A stretch of 44,604 nucleotides of DNA from the NCBI GenBank assembly GCA_001556125.1, contig LSIG01000089.1, forward strand, positions 1-44,604. The letters are read 5' to 3'. Made by a program: the position numbers and the translations under genes. Shown one piece after another: positions 30,728-38,451 of the stretch; the stretch's first letter is position 1; each line of letters starts with the position of its first letter. The notes under the pieces are model-generated. The model was not told where the DNA came from. It saw only the letters and a program-made list of their open reading frames with translations, and did no database searches. This stretch comes from Rhizobiales bacterium CCH10-E5 (lineage in GTDB: Bacteria; Pseudomonadota; Alphaproteobacteria; Rhizobiales; Beijerinckiaceae).

Positions 30728-31447
30728 ATGCAGAAGTTGCCGGAAATCCTTGAGCGAATTGACCAGCGGCTGGCGGAGCTGAACCTCAGCGACAGCGCGG
30801 CGTCGAAGCGCGCCGGCAAGCCGGACGCGATCCGGAACGCGCGGCGAGCGGTCAACTCGCCCAACAGGCAGGGGATCACGCTCGCAACACTCGAAGCCCT
30901 CGCCGCGGCCTTGGAGACGAATGTTGCCTGGCTCGCCGACGGGCAGGGTGCGCCTGATCAGGCGCCACGAACCTACACCCCGGAGCCCAACGCGATCATG
31001 GAAGGGCCGGCCCGCGAACGCTGGACGCCCCGGGTGCGCGATGTCGAGGAGCTTGGGCTGGGGATCGCCAGCATCGATGGCGACGAGAGCGCCTTCCAGT
31101 TCAACGGGGAGGTCATCGACCGCGTCACCCGCCCCCCTGGCCTCGTCGATCGTCAGGGCGTCTTCGCCCTGCGCGTGGCCAACCTGTCGATGTGGCCGAA
31201 GTTCAGGGACGGCGAGCGCATCTATGTCGACACCAAGCGACCGGCGATCGACGACTTCGTCGTCATCGAGCTGAAGCCTACCGAAGAGGGGCGGCCGGGG
31301 AAGGCTTACGTGAAGATGTTGGTTGGCCGCGACGCCAAGAAGATCCGCGTGCAGCAGTTCAATCCCGAGGGGTTCCTCGAGTTTGGCCACGACGAGATCC
31401 TGAGAACGCTACGAGTCATCCCCACCGAGGAACTGTGGGGCGGCTGA
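30728..31447 (+). CDS. S24-type prophage repressor (CI-like)
   Basis: 239 residues from the ATG at 30728. Residues 1-70 form an N-terminal helix-turn-helix of the XRE type (ILERIDQRLAELNLSDSAASKRAGKPDAIR...). Residues about 125-239 form a LexA-like S24 domain with catalytic Ser in ANLSMWPKF (S154) and Lys in GKAYVKMLVG (K196). No Ala-Gly dipeptide, the usual cleavage site, is seen between the two domains. There is no clear ribosome site, and O3 lies just upstream. It is the master regulator of the prophage, expected to bind the five CGGTA-N4-TACCG operators. Confidence 0.85.
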   Translation: MQKLPEILERIDQRLAELNLSDSAASKRAGKPDAIRNARRAVNSPNRQGITLATLEALAAALETNVAWLADGQGAPDQAPRTYTPEPNAIMEGPARERWTPRVRDVEELGLGIASIDGDESAFQFNGEVIDRVTRPPGLVDRQGVFALRVANLSMWPKFRDGERIYVDTKRPAIDDFVVIELKPTEEGRPGKAYVKMLVGRDAKKIRVQQFNPEGFLEFGHDEILRTLRVIPTEELWGG

Positions 31448-31574
31448 CCTCGCGCGTCGGATAACCGCGCGCGCACGATTCAGGCGCCCGCATGCGTGGG
31501 GTAGGTATAAACCTATATCCAGATCATAGACCTGTCCGGAACAGCCCAATGTGATGCTGATGGCCGGGTCGGTA

Positions 31575-31593
31575 GGGGCGCCTCTAGCGCCCC
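31575..31593. terminator. Bidirectional hairpin between convergent genes
   Basis: GGGGCGC-CTCTA-GCGCCCC, a seven-base-pair GC stem with a five-base loop, lies between the ends of the repressor gene (31447) and the minus-strand zinc-ribbon gene (31637). No T-tract follows on either strand, so a factor-dependent or weak terminator is likely. The surrounding 189 bp hold no gene. Confidence 0.45.
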
Positions 31594-31636
31594 CCACCGC
31601 CTAAGCTCGCAGGTTCCCAGCGAGAACCCGCCAGCT

Positions 31637-31897
31637 CTACGCCGCGCGAAACTCGTCCCGCGTCCGGGCACGGCGGAACACCGGCATGAGCGACAGCTGG
31701 TGACGCTCCCCGCAACCGCGGCACAGCAGCTTCCCCTTCAGGTCTTCGATCCGCTCGAACCCCTTTTCCGCCAAGCGCTCCAGCTCATCGCACTCGATGC
31801 GCTTGCCGCGTCCGCAAGGTGCGCAAACCACCTCGACCGCGCCCAGTTGCGCGAGCGGAGGCGCCGCGATTCGCCGATCCGACCAACCCATACTCAT
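31637..31897 (-). CDS. Zinc-ribbon protein
   Basis: 86 residues. Two CxxC pairs, CAPC near residue 27 and CRGC near residue 59, are separated by a charged helix, as in small zinc ribbons. A basic C-terminus with RRARTRDEF follows. A second start two codons in is possible. It is convergent with the repressor gene and divergent from the early-right operon, with operator O4 about 80 bases upstream. It may be a lysogenic or regulatory protein; function unknown. Confidence 0.62.
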   Translation of the reverse strand: MSMGWSDRRIAAPPLAQLGAVEVVCAPCGRGKRIECDELERLAEKGFERIEDLKGKLLCRGCGERHQLSLMPVFRRARTRDEFRAA

Positions 31898-31974
31898 AGC
31901 CGGCCCTGCCCTCTGTTCTCCTTAAGTTCTCATTTACGACTCAGATCGGGCCGAGAGTCGAGTCCTGACAGGTC

Positions 31975-31988
31975 CGGTATTTTTACCG
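31975..31988. promoter_or_regulatory. Operator O4
   Basis: CGGTATTTTTACCG, perfect arms. It lies eight bases upstream of the early-right -35 and also upstream of the minus-strand zinc-ribbon gene, so it may serve both directions. Confidence 0.75.
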
Positions 31989-31996
31989 CAGAAGGA

Positions 31997-32025
31997 TTGA
32001 CGCGGTAGAATTACCGCATTAGGTT
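31997..32025 (+). promoter_or_regulatory. Early-right promoter
   Basis: A TTGACG -35 (31997-32002), a 17-base spacer holding operator O5, and a TAGGTT -10 (32020-32025). Start is predicted near 32032, ahead of the 32059 ATG. It has the same spacer-operator layout as the early-left promoter. The -10 is a weak match. Confidence 0.6.
32003..32016. promoter_or_regulatory. Operator O5
   Basis: CGGTAGAATTACCG, perfect arms, exactly inside the spacer of the early-right promoter. Repressor binding should shut off the whole recombination and integration module. Confidence 0.75.
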
Positions 32026-32058
32026 GACCTCATCAGCAACCCGCCGATGGGGAACGCC

Positions 32059-32424
32059 ATGTACGCCGTCACCTACCAGGCCGAGGAGATGAACATCCTC
32101 CCCGCCGTGAAGAACGCCCGCGTCGAGTTCAACGGCGATCTGGACCTGAACGCGCGGCCCGATGGTTCCTGGGAGATCGAAGGTATCTGGATCGACGTCG
32201 CGACGCCGAGGCCCGGATCGTTCCGGCTCGACCACACGCTCCACCGGCTTCAGGCCGGGCCGCTCTACGACATGATCGTCGCCGGTGCGAAGGCGCACGA
32301 TGCGGCCACCGGCGCGATCACCGACCACGTTCGCGAGGAACTAGACGGCGCGGCCAAGGCTGCGGCGGCCGACTACGCCTACCAGCTCGGCAAGGACCGG
32401 GCGCGCGGGCTGGAGGTGCTGTGA
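32059..32424 (+). CDS. Early-right protein 1, unknown
   Basis: 121 residues from the ATG at 32059, chosen because GGGGAA lies five bases upstream; an in-frame ATG at 32047 has no ribosome site. It has a mixed alpha/beta pattern: YAVTYQAEEMNILPAVKN, a VEFNGDLDLNARPDGSWEIEG strand stretch and a C-terminal helix. It is the first gene after the early-right promoter. Its last base is shared with the next start. No family recognised. Confidence 0.6.
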   Translation: MYAVTYQAEEMNILPAVKNARVEFNGDLDLNARPDGSWEIEGIWIDVATPRPGSFRLDHTLHRLQAGPLYDMIVAGAKAHDAATGAITDHVREELDGAAKAAAADYAYQLGKDRARGLEVL

Positions 32425-32657
32425 TGGGCGCTCTCCAGATCGCATCGTTCGAGTACTGGATCGAGGCAGCCCGCTGGCACCTCGTCGAGTTGCAGGGTTA
32501 CGCCGGCGCCGACGCGCGCCGGTCCTGCCTGCGGATGGCCGCCCACCACATGCAGCAGGCCCTCAACACCGCCAGTCGAGCTCGCTGCAGGGCCCGCAAG
32601 GCGCTCTGCCTGCGCGTCCTCAACTGGATCCGCGCGGACCTGCGGAGGGCCGCATGA
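32424..32657 (+). CDS. Early-right protein 2, unknown
   Basis: 77 residues. It is helical, with a Trp/Tyr-rich N-terminal part and a basic C-terminal half that has Cys at three positions (RSCLRM, SRARCRARK, ALCLRV). Its start overlaps the stop of protein 1 by one base. The Cys and Arg content would suit nucleic-acid or metal binding, but that is speculation. Confidence 0.5.
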   Translation: MGALQIASFEYWIEAARWHLVELQGYAGADARRSCLRMAAHHMQQALNTASRARCRARKALCLRVLNWIRADLRRAA

Positions 32658-32977
32658 CCTCCCGAACGCTCTGGATACCGGCCGAGAACCTGAACATCGC
32701 GCGCCAGATCGCCTACGCGGTGGACGCTGGCCGGCTGCCGATGATGCCGCACTACGCGACCGAGGAAGCTGCCGAAATCCGCGCCGCCATCCTAGCCGAG
32801 ACGCACGCCCGCAGCATCCCGGTCTTCGCGATCGTCATCGAAAAGCGCGTCACCCACGACGGCGTCATTCCTGTTGCCACGCTGGCCGATCGCGCCGGCG
32901 ACGCCGCGGCTGCCTTCACCCTTTTCGCCCTGATCCCGCTCGTCGGGTTCGCCAGCCTCTGGGAGCGCCTCGCATGA
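32654..32977 (+). CDS. Early-right protein 3 with a hydrophobic C-terminus, unknown
   Basis: 107 residues. A SRTLWIPAENLNIARQIAY start and an EEAAEIRAAILAETHARSI helix precede a VFAIVIEKRV strand. A hydrophobic C-terminal stretch (AAAFTLFALIPLVGFASLW) could be one membrane helix. It lies between protein 2 and the exonuclease with four-base overlaps. Function unknown. Confidence 0.55.
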   Translation: MTSRTLWIPAENLNIARQIAYAVDAGRLPMMPHYATEEAAEIRAAILAETHARSIPVFAIVIEKRVTHDGVIPVATLADRAGDAAAAFTLFALIPLVGFASLWERLA

Positions 32978-33972
32978 ACCAGCACACCCTGATCAGCCCG
33001 CAGGCGCTGGCCTTCGTTTCCACCCCCGCCGGCGTCACGCGCATCCCGGTCGAGAGCCGGCAGCAGTGGCTGGACATGCGCGGCAAGGACGTGACGGCCT
33101 CGGTCGCCGGCGCGGTGCTTGGCATCCATCAGTACCAGACGCCCTACGGCCTCTGGGCGCTGAAGAGCGGGCGCATCAGCGACGAGGTCGAAGAGACCGG
33201 CGCGATGCTGCGCGGGACGCTGCTTGAGCCTGCTGCGATCACCATGCTCAAGCGGGAGCGCCCCGACTGGCGGGTCGATTATCCGCTGCAGCATTACTGG
33301 CGCGACGAGGCGGCGCGGATCGGCGCCACACCCGACGCTCTGGCTATCGACCCTGAGCGTCCCGGCTTCGGCGTCGTCCAGATCAAGAGCACCGAGCCGT
33401 CCATCTTCAACCGCAACTGGCGCGATCAGGACACCCGAGAGGTCGAGGTGCCGCTGTGGATCGCGGTTCAGGCGCTGGTAGAGGCGAAGCTGACCGGCGC
33501 CTCATGGGCCGCCGTCGGCGTTATGCGCGTGGGCCATGGCGTGGATTTCGACCTGGTGGACGTGCCGCTGCACGATGGCGTCTGGGCGCGGCTCGTCGGC
33601 GAGGTCGCGGCTTTCTGGAAGCGCGTCGAGACGGGCGAGGCGCCGGACGTCGACTATGCGCGCGACGCCGCGCTGATTGCCGGCCTGCATCCCGACGACG
33701 ATGGGACCCAGATCGACCTCGCCGGCGACAACCGGATCATCGCCATCCTGGCCGAGCGCGCGGAGCTCAAGGCGATCGAGAAGGCCGGCAGCGAAGCCGA
33801 GAAAAAGCGCCGAGACCTCGATGCCGAGATCCTCGCGAAGCTCGGCGCTGCCACCTCCGGCCGCCTGGCCGACGGCCGGGTCGTGACCGCCAAGACCATT
33901 CGCCGCTCTGGCTACACCGTCCAGCCCAGCACCTACCGCCCCGTGAAGATCAAGGGAGAGATCGCAGCATGA
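32974..33972 (+). CDS. YqaJ/lambda-type exonuclease
   Basis: 332 residues. The lambda-exonuclease core is clear: GTLLEPAA with E85, a GATPDALA motif with D121 and a VVQIKS motif (Q136-x-K138), which together bind metal and the scissile phosphate. The C-terminal 120 residues are charged and may contact the annealase. It would chew 5' strands to expose single-stranded DNA for RecT. Its stop overlaps the RecT start by four bases. Confidence 0.88.
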   Translation: MNQHTLISPQALAFVSTPAGVTRIPVESRQQWLDMRGKDVTASVAGAVLGIHQYQTPYGLWALKSGRISDEVEETGAMLRGTLLEPAAITMLKRERPDWRVDYPLQHYWRDEAARIGATPDALAIDPERPGFGVVQIKSTEPSIFNRNWRDQDTREVEVPLWIAVQALVEAKLTGASWAAVGVMRVGHGVDFDLVDVPLHDGVWARLVGEVAAFWKRVETGEAPDVDYARDAALIAGLHPDDDGTQIDLAGDNRIIAILAERAELKAIEKAGSEAEKKRRDLDAEILAKLGAATSGRLADGRVVTAKTIRRSGYTVQPSTYRPVKIKGEIAA

Positions 33973-35057
33973 ACGCCGTCACGCAGACCCAAGAGGCACA
34001 CCCGCTCGTCGTCCTGCGCGAGCAGCTCGGCGCGCGCGAGGCGGAGTTCAAGGCCGCCCTCCCCGCTCACATTCCGGTCGAGCGCTTCATGCGCGTGCTT
34101 CTGACCGCGGTCCAAAACAACCCGGCGCTGCTCAAGGTCGAGCGCCGTTCGCTCTGGAATTCCGCGATGAAGTCGGCGCAGGACGGCCTGCTGCCGGACG
34201 GACGCGAGGGCGCGATCGTCATCTACCGCGACCGCCAGCGCGGCGAGATCGGCCAGTGGATGCCGATGATCGCCGGCATCCGGAAGAAGGTGAGGAACTC
34301 GGGCGAGATCGCGACCTGGGATGCTCATGTCGTCCACGAGAACGACGCCTTCGAATACGAGCTTGGCGACGAGCCTTTCATCCGGCACCGGCCGGCCCTC
34401 GCGAACCCCGGCAAGGTCATCGCGGCCTATTCGGTGGCGGTGCTGAAGACCGGCGAGAAGAGCCGCGAGGTCATGTCGATCGACGCGATCAACGCGATCC
34501 GCTCGCGCTCGCGCGCGAAGGATTCGGGGCCGTGGGTGACGGACTTCGCGGAGATGTGCCGCAAGACCGTCGCCCGGCGGCATTCCAAGGTTCTGCCGAT
34601 GTCGACGGATCTGGACGACCTGCTGAGGCGGGACGATGACCTGTACGACATGCAGGGCGCATCCGATCGACAGATCGAGCGCGACAAGCCGAAGACCTTG
34701 GCCGGACGCATGGACGCGCTTGCGGCACCGGTCGCGGTACCGCTCGACATGGGCGCCGATCCCCAGACCGGGGAGGTCATCGATCAGACGACGCGAGACA
34801 GCGCCGACGAGTCTGCGGGCGCCGAAGGGGGCCAGCAGCAGGACGGCGAGGTCGCCGATACGGGGGGCTTTCCGTCAGATGATGGCGGCACCATCGACCC
34901 GATCGCGGAGGCGCGAGCGCGCGGCGCGGAGGCGAGGGAAGCCGGCCTCGGCACGCGCGCCATGCCGGGCGAATACCGGGCCGAGGGGCGCGAGGCTGAG
35001 GCGGCGGCGTGGATGGCCGGGCACCAAGGCGCCCAGATGGCGGAGGCGCAGGCATGA
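33969..35057 (+). CDS. recT-like: RecT-family single-strand annealing protein
   Basis: 362 residues from the ATG at 33969. Residues about 15-245 match RecT: an LREQLGAREAEFKAALPAHI start, a KSAQDGLLPDGREGAIV segment, a WMPMIAGIRKK strand and an SDxxDLLR-type end near 215-220. A long acidic, Gly/Ala-rich tail (245-362) is probably disordered and may bind the exonuclease or host SSB. Together they form the phage's recombination pair, used in replication restart and mosaic exchange. Confidence 0.88.
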   Translation: MNAVTQTQEAHPLVVLREQLGAREAEFKAALPAHIPVERFMRVLLTAVQNNPALLKVERRSLWNSAMKSAQDGLLPDGREGAIVIYRDRQRGEIGQWMPMIAGIRKKVRNSGEIATWDAHVVHENDAFEYELGDEPFIRHRPALANPGKVIAAYSVAVLKTGEKSREVMSIDAINAIRSRSRAKDSGPWVTDFAEMCRKTVARRHSKVLPMSTDLDDLLRRDDDLYDMQGASDRQIERDKPKTLAGRMDALAAPVAVPLDMGADPQTGEVIDQTTRDSADESAGAEGGQQQDGEVADTGGFPSDDGGTIDPIAEARARGAEAREAGLGTRAMPGEYRAEGREAEAAAWMAGHQGAQMAEAQA

Positions 35058-35302
35058 GCCCCTACGCCCCGTTCTGGATGGTCTACGGCGTCGGCCAGGA
35101 CTCGCCTAAGGCCCGGCACAAGACGCGAGACAGCGCCTTGGCCGAAGCCAAGCGCCTCGCCCGCACCAACATCGGCGTCGAGTTCTTCGTACTCGAGGCC
35201 ACTCACCACGTCGTCAAGCGTGATGTCGATGTGACCCCTGTCGATCCCGATTTCGCTGACGTCGTCCCGAGCCGGAAAGCCGACGACGGGATCCCCTTCT
35301 GA
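35054..35302 (+). CDS. Small protein between RecT and methyltransferase, unknown
   Basis: 82 residues from the ATG at 35054. It has a YAPFWMVYGVGQDSPKARH start, an ALAEAKRLARTNIGVEFFVLEA helix-strand and a C-terminal strand region (HHVVKRDVDVTPVDP). It overlaps RecT by four bases, and the next start by one. It may be a small partner of RecT or the methyltransferase. No family recognised. Confidence 0.58.
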   Translation: MSPYAPFWMVYGVGQDSPKARHKTRDSALAEAKRLARTNIGVEFFVLEATHHVVKRDVDVTPVDPDFADVVPSRKADDGIPF

Positions 35303-35994
35303 TGACCGACGCCCCCGCCCGCGAGCGCAAGGCGCACATCTGGGATCGCCAGGCCGAGGATCACTATGTCGAGCCCCTCTGGCTTTCCCAGCGCATGTTT
35401 GCGTCCGGCCTGTTCGACGACTGCCGAACGGTGCTCGACCCGGCATGCGGCTTCGGCCGGATCGTCGACAGCGCGGCGCGCGCGGGCTTTCGAGCGGGCG
35501 GTTCCGACATCGTTCCGCGCTGGCGAGATCAGGATCACCTCGGCGTCTTCCGGATTGCCGACTTCATCAATGGCGCGTGGCCGACGGACCGGCACAGCGC
35601 GCTGTGGGCTCACCCCGACCTGATCGCCAGCAATCCGCCCTTCAAGCACGCCGAAGCATTCGCCCGGCTGGCGCTGGCGCGTGCCCGCAAGGTCGTCGCG
35701 CTGATCCTGCCGACGACATGGCGGTGCGGGAACAAGCGTAGCCTCTGGCTCGAGCAAACGCCGCTCGCCGAGGTGCTCGACATCACGCCGCGGCCCAGCA
35801 TGCCACCAGGGCCGGTGATCGCTGCCGGCGAAGATCCCGGCGGCGGGACCAAGGACTTCAGCCTTTTCATCTGGCGTCACGGGCATCAGGGCCGGCCGCT
35901 CGGCGGCTGGCTCCGCAGGAACCCGCCCGTCGCCATCGAACTCGGCCATCAGGCCAGGATGCTGCAGCACGAAGCCAATGGAGGGACGCTGTGA
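35302..35994 (+). CDS. Orphan DNA adenine N6-methyltransferase
   Basis: 230 residues. A class I SAM fold is shown by motif I DPACGFG (46-52) with a following SDI motif (68-70), and by the motif IV NPPF (111-114), which marks amino-methyltransferases of adenine (or glutamine). No specificity subunit or endonuclease lies nearby, so it is an orphan enzyme. It could protect phage DNA from host restriction, or alter the GANTC-like methylation read by the phage GcrA (28564-29139). The target sequence cannot be told from sequence alone. Confidence 0.8.
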   Translation: MTDAPARERKAHIWDRQAEDHYVEPLWLSQRMFASGLFDDCRTVLDPACGFGRIVDSAARAGFRAGGSDIVPRWRDQDHLGVFRIADFINGAWPTDRHSALWAHPDLIASNPPFKHAEAFARLALARARKVVALILPTTWRCGNKRSLWLEQTPLAEVLDITPRPSMPPGPVIAAGEDPGGGTKDFSLFIWRHGHQGRPLGGWLRRNPPVAIELGHQARMLQHEANGGTL

Positions 35995-36449
35995 GCGACG
36001 GATGGATTCCTGAACCCTATTTCGACGAGGTCGTGGCCGAGCCCAAGGCCTCGCCGTCCGACTGGATCGGCGCGCTCGACGATGGTGCGCCCGCCCTGCT
36101 CGACTTCGACGGCGAGGTGCCCGAGCGCGCGCTGCAGGACGGCCAGCAGATGGGCTTCTATGAAACGCGCGGGCACGGCGGCGCCACGCTGAAGATCGCG
36201 GATGATGGCACATGGTCGGTCGATCGGCCCCTGCCAGTAGGCGCGAACCACATCTACTGCCCTGACAATGAGATGTCGGGCAGCAGCGTCGACGCCCTTC
36301 TGAAGGAAGCGAAGGAAGCCTTCGAGGGGCACGACTCCGGCGGCTTCGAGCCGGGCGGCGAATACTGGATCACTTACTGGTACTGGTCCGACCTCACGCC
36401 CTTCCGCTTCGACGCCGCCACGCGCTCCTTCGTCCAGGTGGCGTCATGA
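35991..36449 (+). CDS. Early-right protein, unknown
   Basis: 152 residues from a GTG at 35991, which overlaps the methyltransferase stop (TGA at 35992-35994). It is acidic, with an ETRGHGGATLKIADDGTW stretch and an aromatic segment (EYWITYWYWSDLTPF). The C-terminal half looks like a small beta barrel. No family is recognised. It links the methyltransferase to the nucleotidase by four-base overlaps. Confidence 0.6.
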   Translation: MSDGWIPEPYFDEVVAEPKASPSDWIGALDDGAPALLDFDGEVPERALQDGQQMGFYETRGHGGATLKIADDGTWSVDRPLPVGANHIYCPDNEMSGSSVDALLKEAKEAFEGHDSGGFEPGGEYWITYWYWSDLTPFRFDAATRSFVQVAS

Positions 36450-36991
36450 AGCCCCGCCTCTATCTCGACCTCGACGGCGTGATGGCCGACTTCGACGCGC
36501 ACTTCCCGGCGGTCTTCGGCCTCGACCACCGAAGCATGGCGGACGACGCCATGTGGCAGACCATCAACGCGCACCCGAGCTATTTCCGGGACATGCCGCC
36601 CTGCCGCGGCGCGATCGAGTTCTTCCGGGAGATCGCGCACCTCGACCCGATCGTGCTCACGGCCTGCCCGCGCACGAACTACGCCAACGCGGCCACGCAG
36701 AAGCGTGCATGGGTCTACGAGCATCTCGGCCCGCACGTCACCGTGCTCCCGGTCATGGGCGGCCACAACAAGCCGCTCTTCATGCACGCGCCCGGCGACA
36801 TCCTGATCGACGACTTCGAGAAGAACACACGGGCGTGGTCGGAGGCCGGCGGCTTCGCGATCTTGCACCGCACCTTCGAGCAGACTCGGTCGCTGCTCAG
36901 GGTTGGGCTAGCGGCCAGTCCCTTCGAACCGGACCGCAAGGCGCTCGACGCCGCACGCCGCCAGCACGAGAGCGAGTGGGACGCGGCATGA
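36446..36991 (+). CDS. 5'(3')-deoxyribonucleotidase (HAD family)
   Basis: 181 residues. HAD motif I DLDGVMADFD is at 8-17 (nucleophile D8, acid D10), motif II is LTACPRTN near 71-78, and motif III/IV is ILIDDFEKN near 118-126. The cap and spacing match NT5C-type nucleotidases, which remove phosphate from deoxynucleoside monophosphates. In a phage this could shift dNTP pools, protect against pool-based defence or support modified-base synthesis. It overlaps the next gene by four bases. Confidence 0.8.
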   Translation: MKPRLYLDLDGVMADFDAHFPAVFGLDHRSMADDAMWQTINAHPSYFRDMPPCRGAIEFFREIAHLDPIVLTACPRTNYANAATQKRAWVYEHLGPHVTVLPVMGGHNKPLFMHAPGDILIDDFEKNTRAWSEAGGFAILHRTFEQTRSLLRVGLAASPFEPDRKALDAARRQHESEWDAA

Positions 36992-37866
36992 GCGACATGA
37001 GCGAGATGAAGATCCAGCCCGTTGCCACCGCTTGGGCCATCGGCAAGTGCATGTCCACGCCGGCGAGCTATGAGGCTCAGGCGAACCGCTACGGCACCGT
37101 CAGCAAGAAGCGGACGGCCGCCTTCGCGCTCACTGTTTTGGCCGAGGCCCGCGCCAAGGACGAGGCACAGGCTGCGGTGAACTTCGTCGCCATGCAGCAG
37201 AACGCCGCGATCAAGGCCCGCGTCGAGGCGCTGATGGCCGAGATCGGCATGCCGGCGAAGGTGACGGAGGTCGACCACAAGAGCCGATCCCGCTTCCCGA
37301 AGCGCATCGCGCGCGACGCCGGATGGGTGCAAGACCTGCAGCGCGAGTGCCGGACCTATGATGGGTTCGAGCAGGCCACCCGCACCTATCAGCAGATCAA
37401 GGAGCGGTATGACGCCTATGCTGCCGAGGCGGACAAGGAAGCCGAGCAGATCGCGGCGGCCAAAGCGGAGGCCGACGAGCGCCGGCGCCAGGAGAAGCTG
37501 GCGAATGTCGAGCTTGCCGAGATCGTCTTGCGCTACGGGCTCGACCGCGAGGCCGAGTGGCCCGACGTGCTCGAGGCGCTTCGCAAGAAGGACCAGCGGC
37601 TCGATCTCGCCGTCGCCATGAGCCAGACGCGCTCCGACTGGTCGGACGGCGCCTATCGCGTCTCCGATGCCTTCGGCCGCTTCACGATCGAGAACGACGA
37701 GGACAAGGCGATCGCGAACTGCATCGCCAGCATCCTCGCCGATTTCGAGGACGGCCGCGAGTTCCGGGACTGCTCCTGGTCCTACAGCCGGCTCTTCGCC
37801 GAGGCTGCCGACCAGCAACTCTCAACCGACATCCAGAAGGCGATGGAGCGCAGCGCCCGTGACTGA
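36988..37866 (+). CDS. Coiled-coil early protein, unknown
   Basis: 292 residues from the ATG at 36988. A basic, mixed N-terminal part is followed by a long coiled coil (about 120-180: QQIKERYDAYAAEADKEAEQ and on) and an acidic helical C-terminal part with several Trp. Structure suggests a scaffold or DNA-associated protein. The unrelated frame upstream belongs to the nucleotidase gene. Function unknown. Confidence 0.58.
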   Translation: MSDMSEMKIQPVATAWAIGKCMSTPASYEAQANRYGTVSKKRTAAFALTVLAEARAKDEAQAAVNFVAMQQNAAIKARVEALMAEIGMPAKVTEVDHKSRSRFPKRIARDAGWVQDLQRECRTYDGFEQATRTYQQIKERYDAYAAEADKEAEQIAAAKAEADERRRQEKLANVELAEIVLRYGLDREAEWPDVLEALRKKDQRLDLAVAMSQTRSDWSDGAYRVSDAFGRFTIENDEDKAIANCIASILADFEDGREFRDCSWSYSRLFAEAADQQLSTDIQKAMERSARD

Positions 37867-38062
37867 GACCTTCACCGCCCGCCAGAAGCAGCAGGCGCTC
37901 AACCGCGAGCTCGGCTTCCGCCGGCGCGTCTATGCGCAGCGCGTGGCCGAGCAGCGCATGAAGGAGGCCGACGCCAAGTTCCAGATCGCCATCTTCGAGG
38001 AGATGGAAGCCGAGTATCGCGCCAAGGCTGATGCCGAGGACCAGGCCGGGAGGCTGCTGTGA
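37859..38062 (+). CDS. Small helical protein, unknown
   Basis: 67 residues from a GTG at 37859. It is almost wholly one charged helix (RQKQQALNRELGFRRRVYAQ and on), with basic and acidic residues alternating as in coiled coils. It overlaps the upstream gene by eight bases and the next gene by four. The pattern suggests a DNA- or protein-binding partner of its neighbours. Confidence 0.55.
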   Translation: MTETFTARQKQQALNRELGFRRRVYAQRVAEQRMKEADAKFQIAIFEEMEAEYRAKADAEDQAGRLL

Positions 38063-38448
38063 CAACTCCCGTCCGTCTCCGCCTCTCCCGCGCCAAGGGC
38101 TTCAGCCTCCAGGCGCTCAGCATCGCCACGAACGGGCTGACAGCGGTCAAAGTCTCTCGGCCGACGAAATGGGGCAACCCGGCCAAGGTCGGGGAGCTCG
38201 GCTGCATGTCCAATCAGGGCGCAGTCGACGCCTATCGGCGATGGATCACCAAGGGGCCTGCTTCGCTGCTGTCGTTCCGCGACCCGCCGCGCGTGACCGA
38301 GATTGTCCAAGAACTGCGAGGCAGGAACCTCGCCTGCTTTTGCAGGCTCGACCAGCCCTGCCATGGCGACGTGTTGCTGGCGCTGGCTAACCGCCCGGTC
38401 TGCGAGGAGATCGCCGTCGAGCGCAGCAACATCGACGCGGAGGGCTGA
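38059..38448 (+). CDS. DUF4326 protein
   Basis: 129 residues from a GTG at 38059. Residues about 30-115 match DUF4326: KVSRPTKWGNPAKVG, an AVDAYRRWI helix, and the ending LRGRNLACFCRLDQPCHGD with a CFC and C-H pattern (about 89-104), possibly metal-binding. DUF4326 proteins are common in phages and their function is not known. Its neighbours, a deoxyribonucleotidase and an adenine methyltransferase, hint at nucleotide or DNA-modification work. Confidence 0.75.
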   Translation: MTTPVRLRLSRAKGFSLQALSIATNGLTAVKVSRPTKWGNPAKVGELGCMSNQGAVDAYRRWITKGPASLLSFRDPPRVTEIVQELRGRNLACFCRLDQPCHGDVLLALANRPVCEEIAVERSNIDAEG

Positions 38449-38451
38449 GGG

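Noticed and set aside
31500..31535. AT-rich GGTATAAACCTATATCC stretch after the repressor gene
   Set aside because: It contains a short near-palindrome but matches neither the CGGTA operators nor the 26-bp palindromes, and no promoter pair fits.
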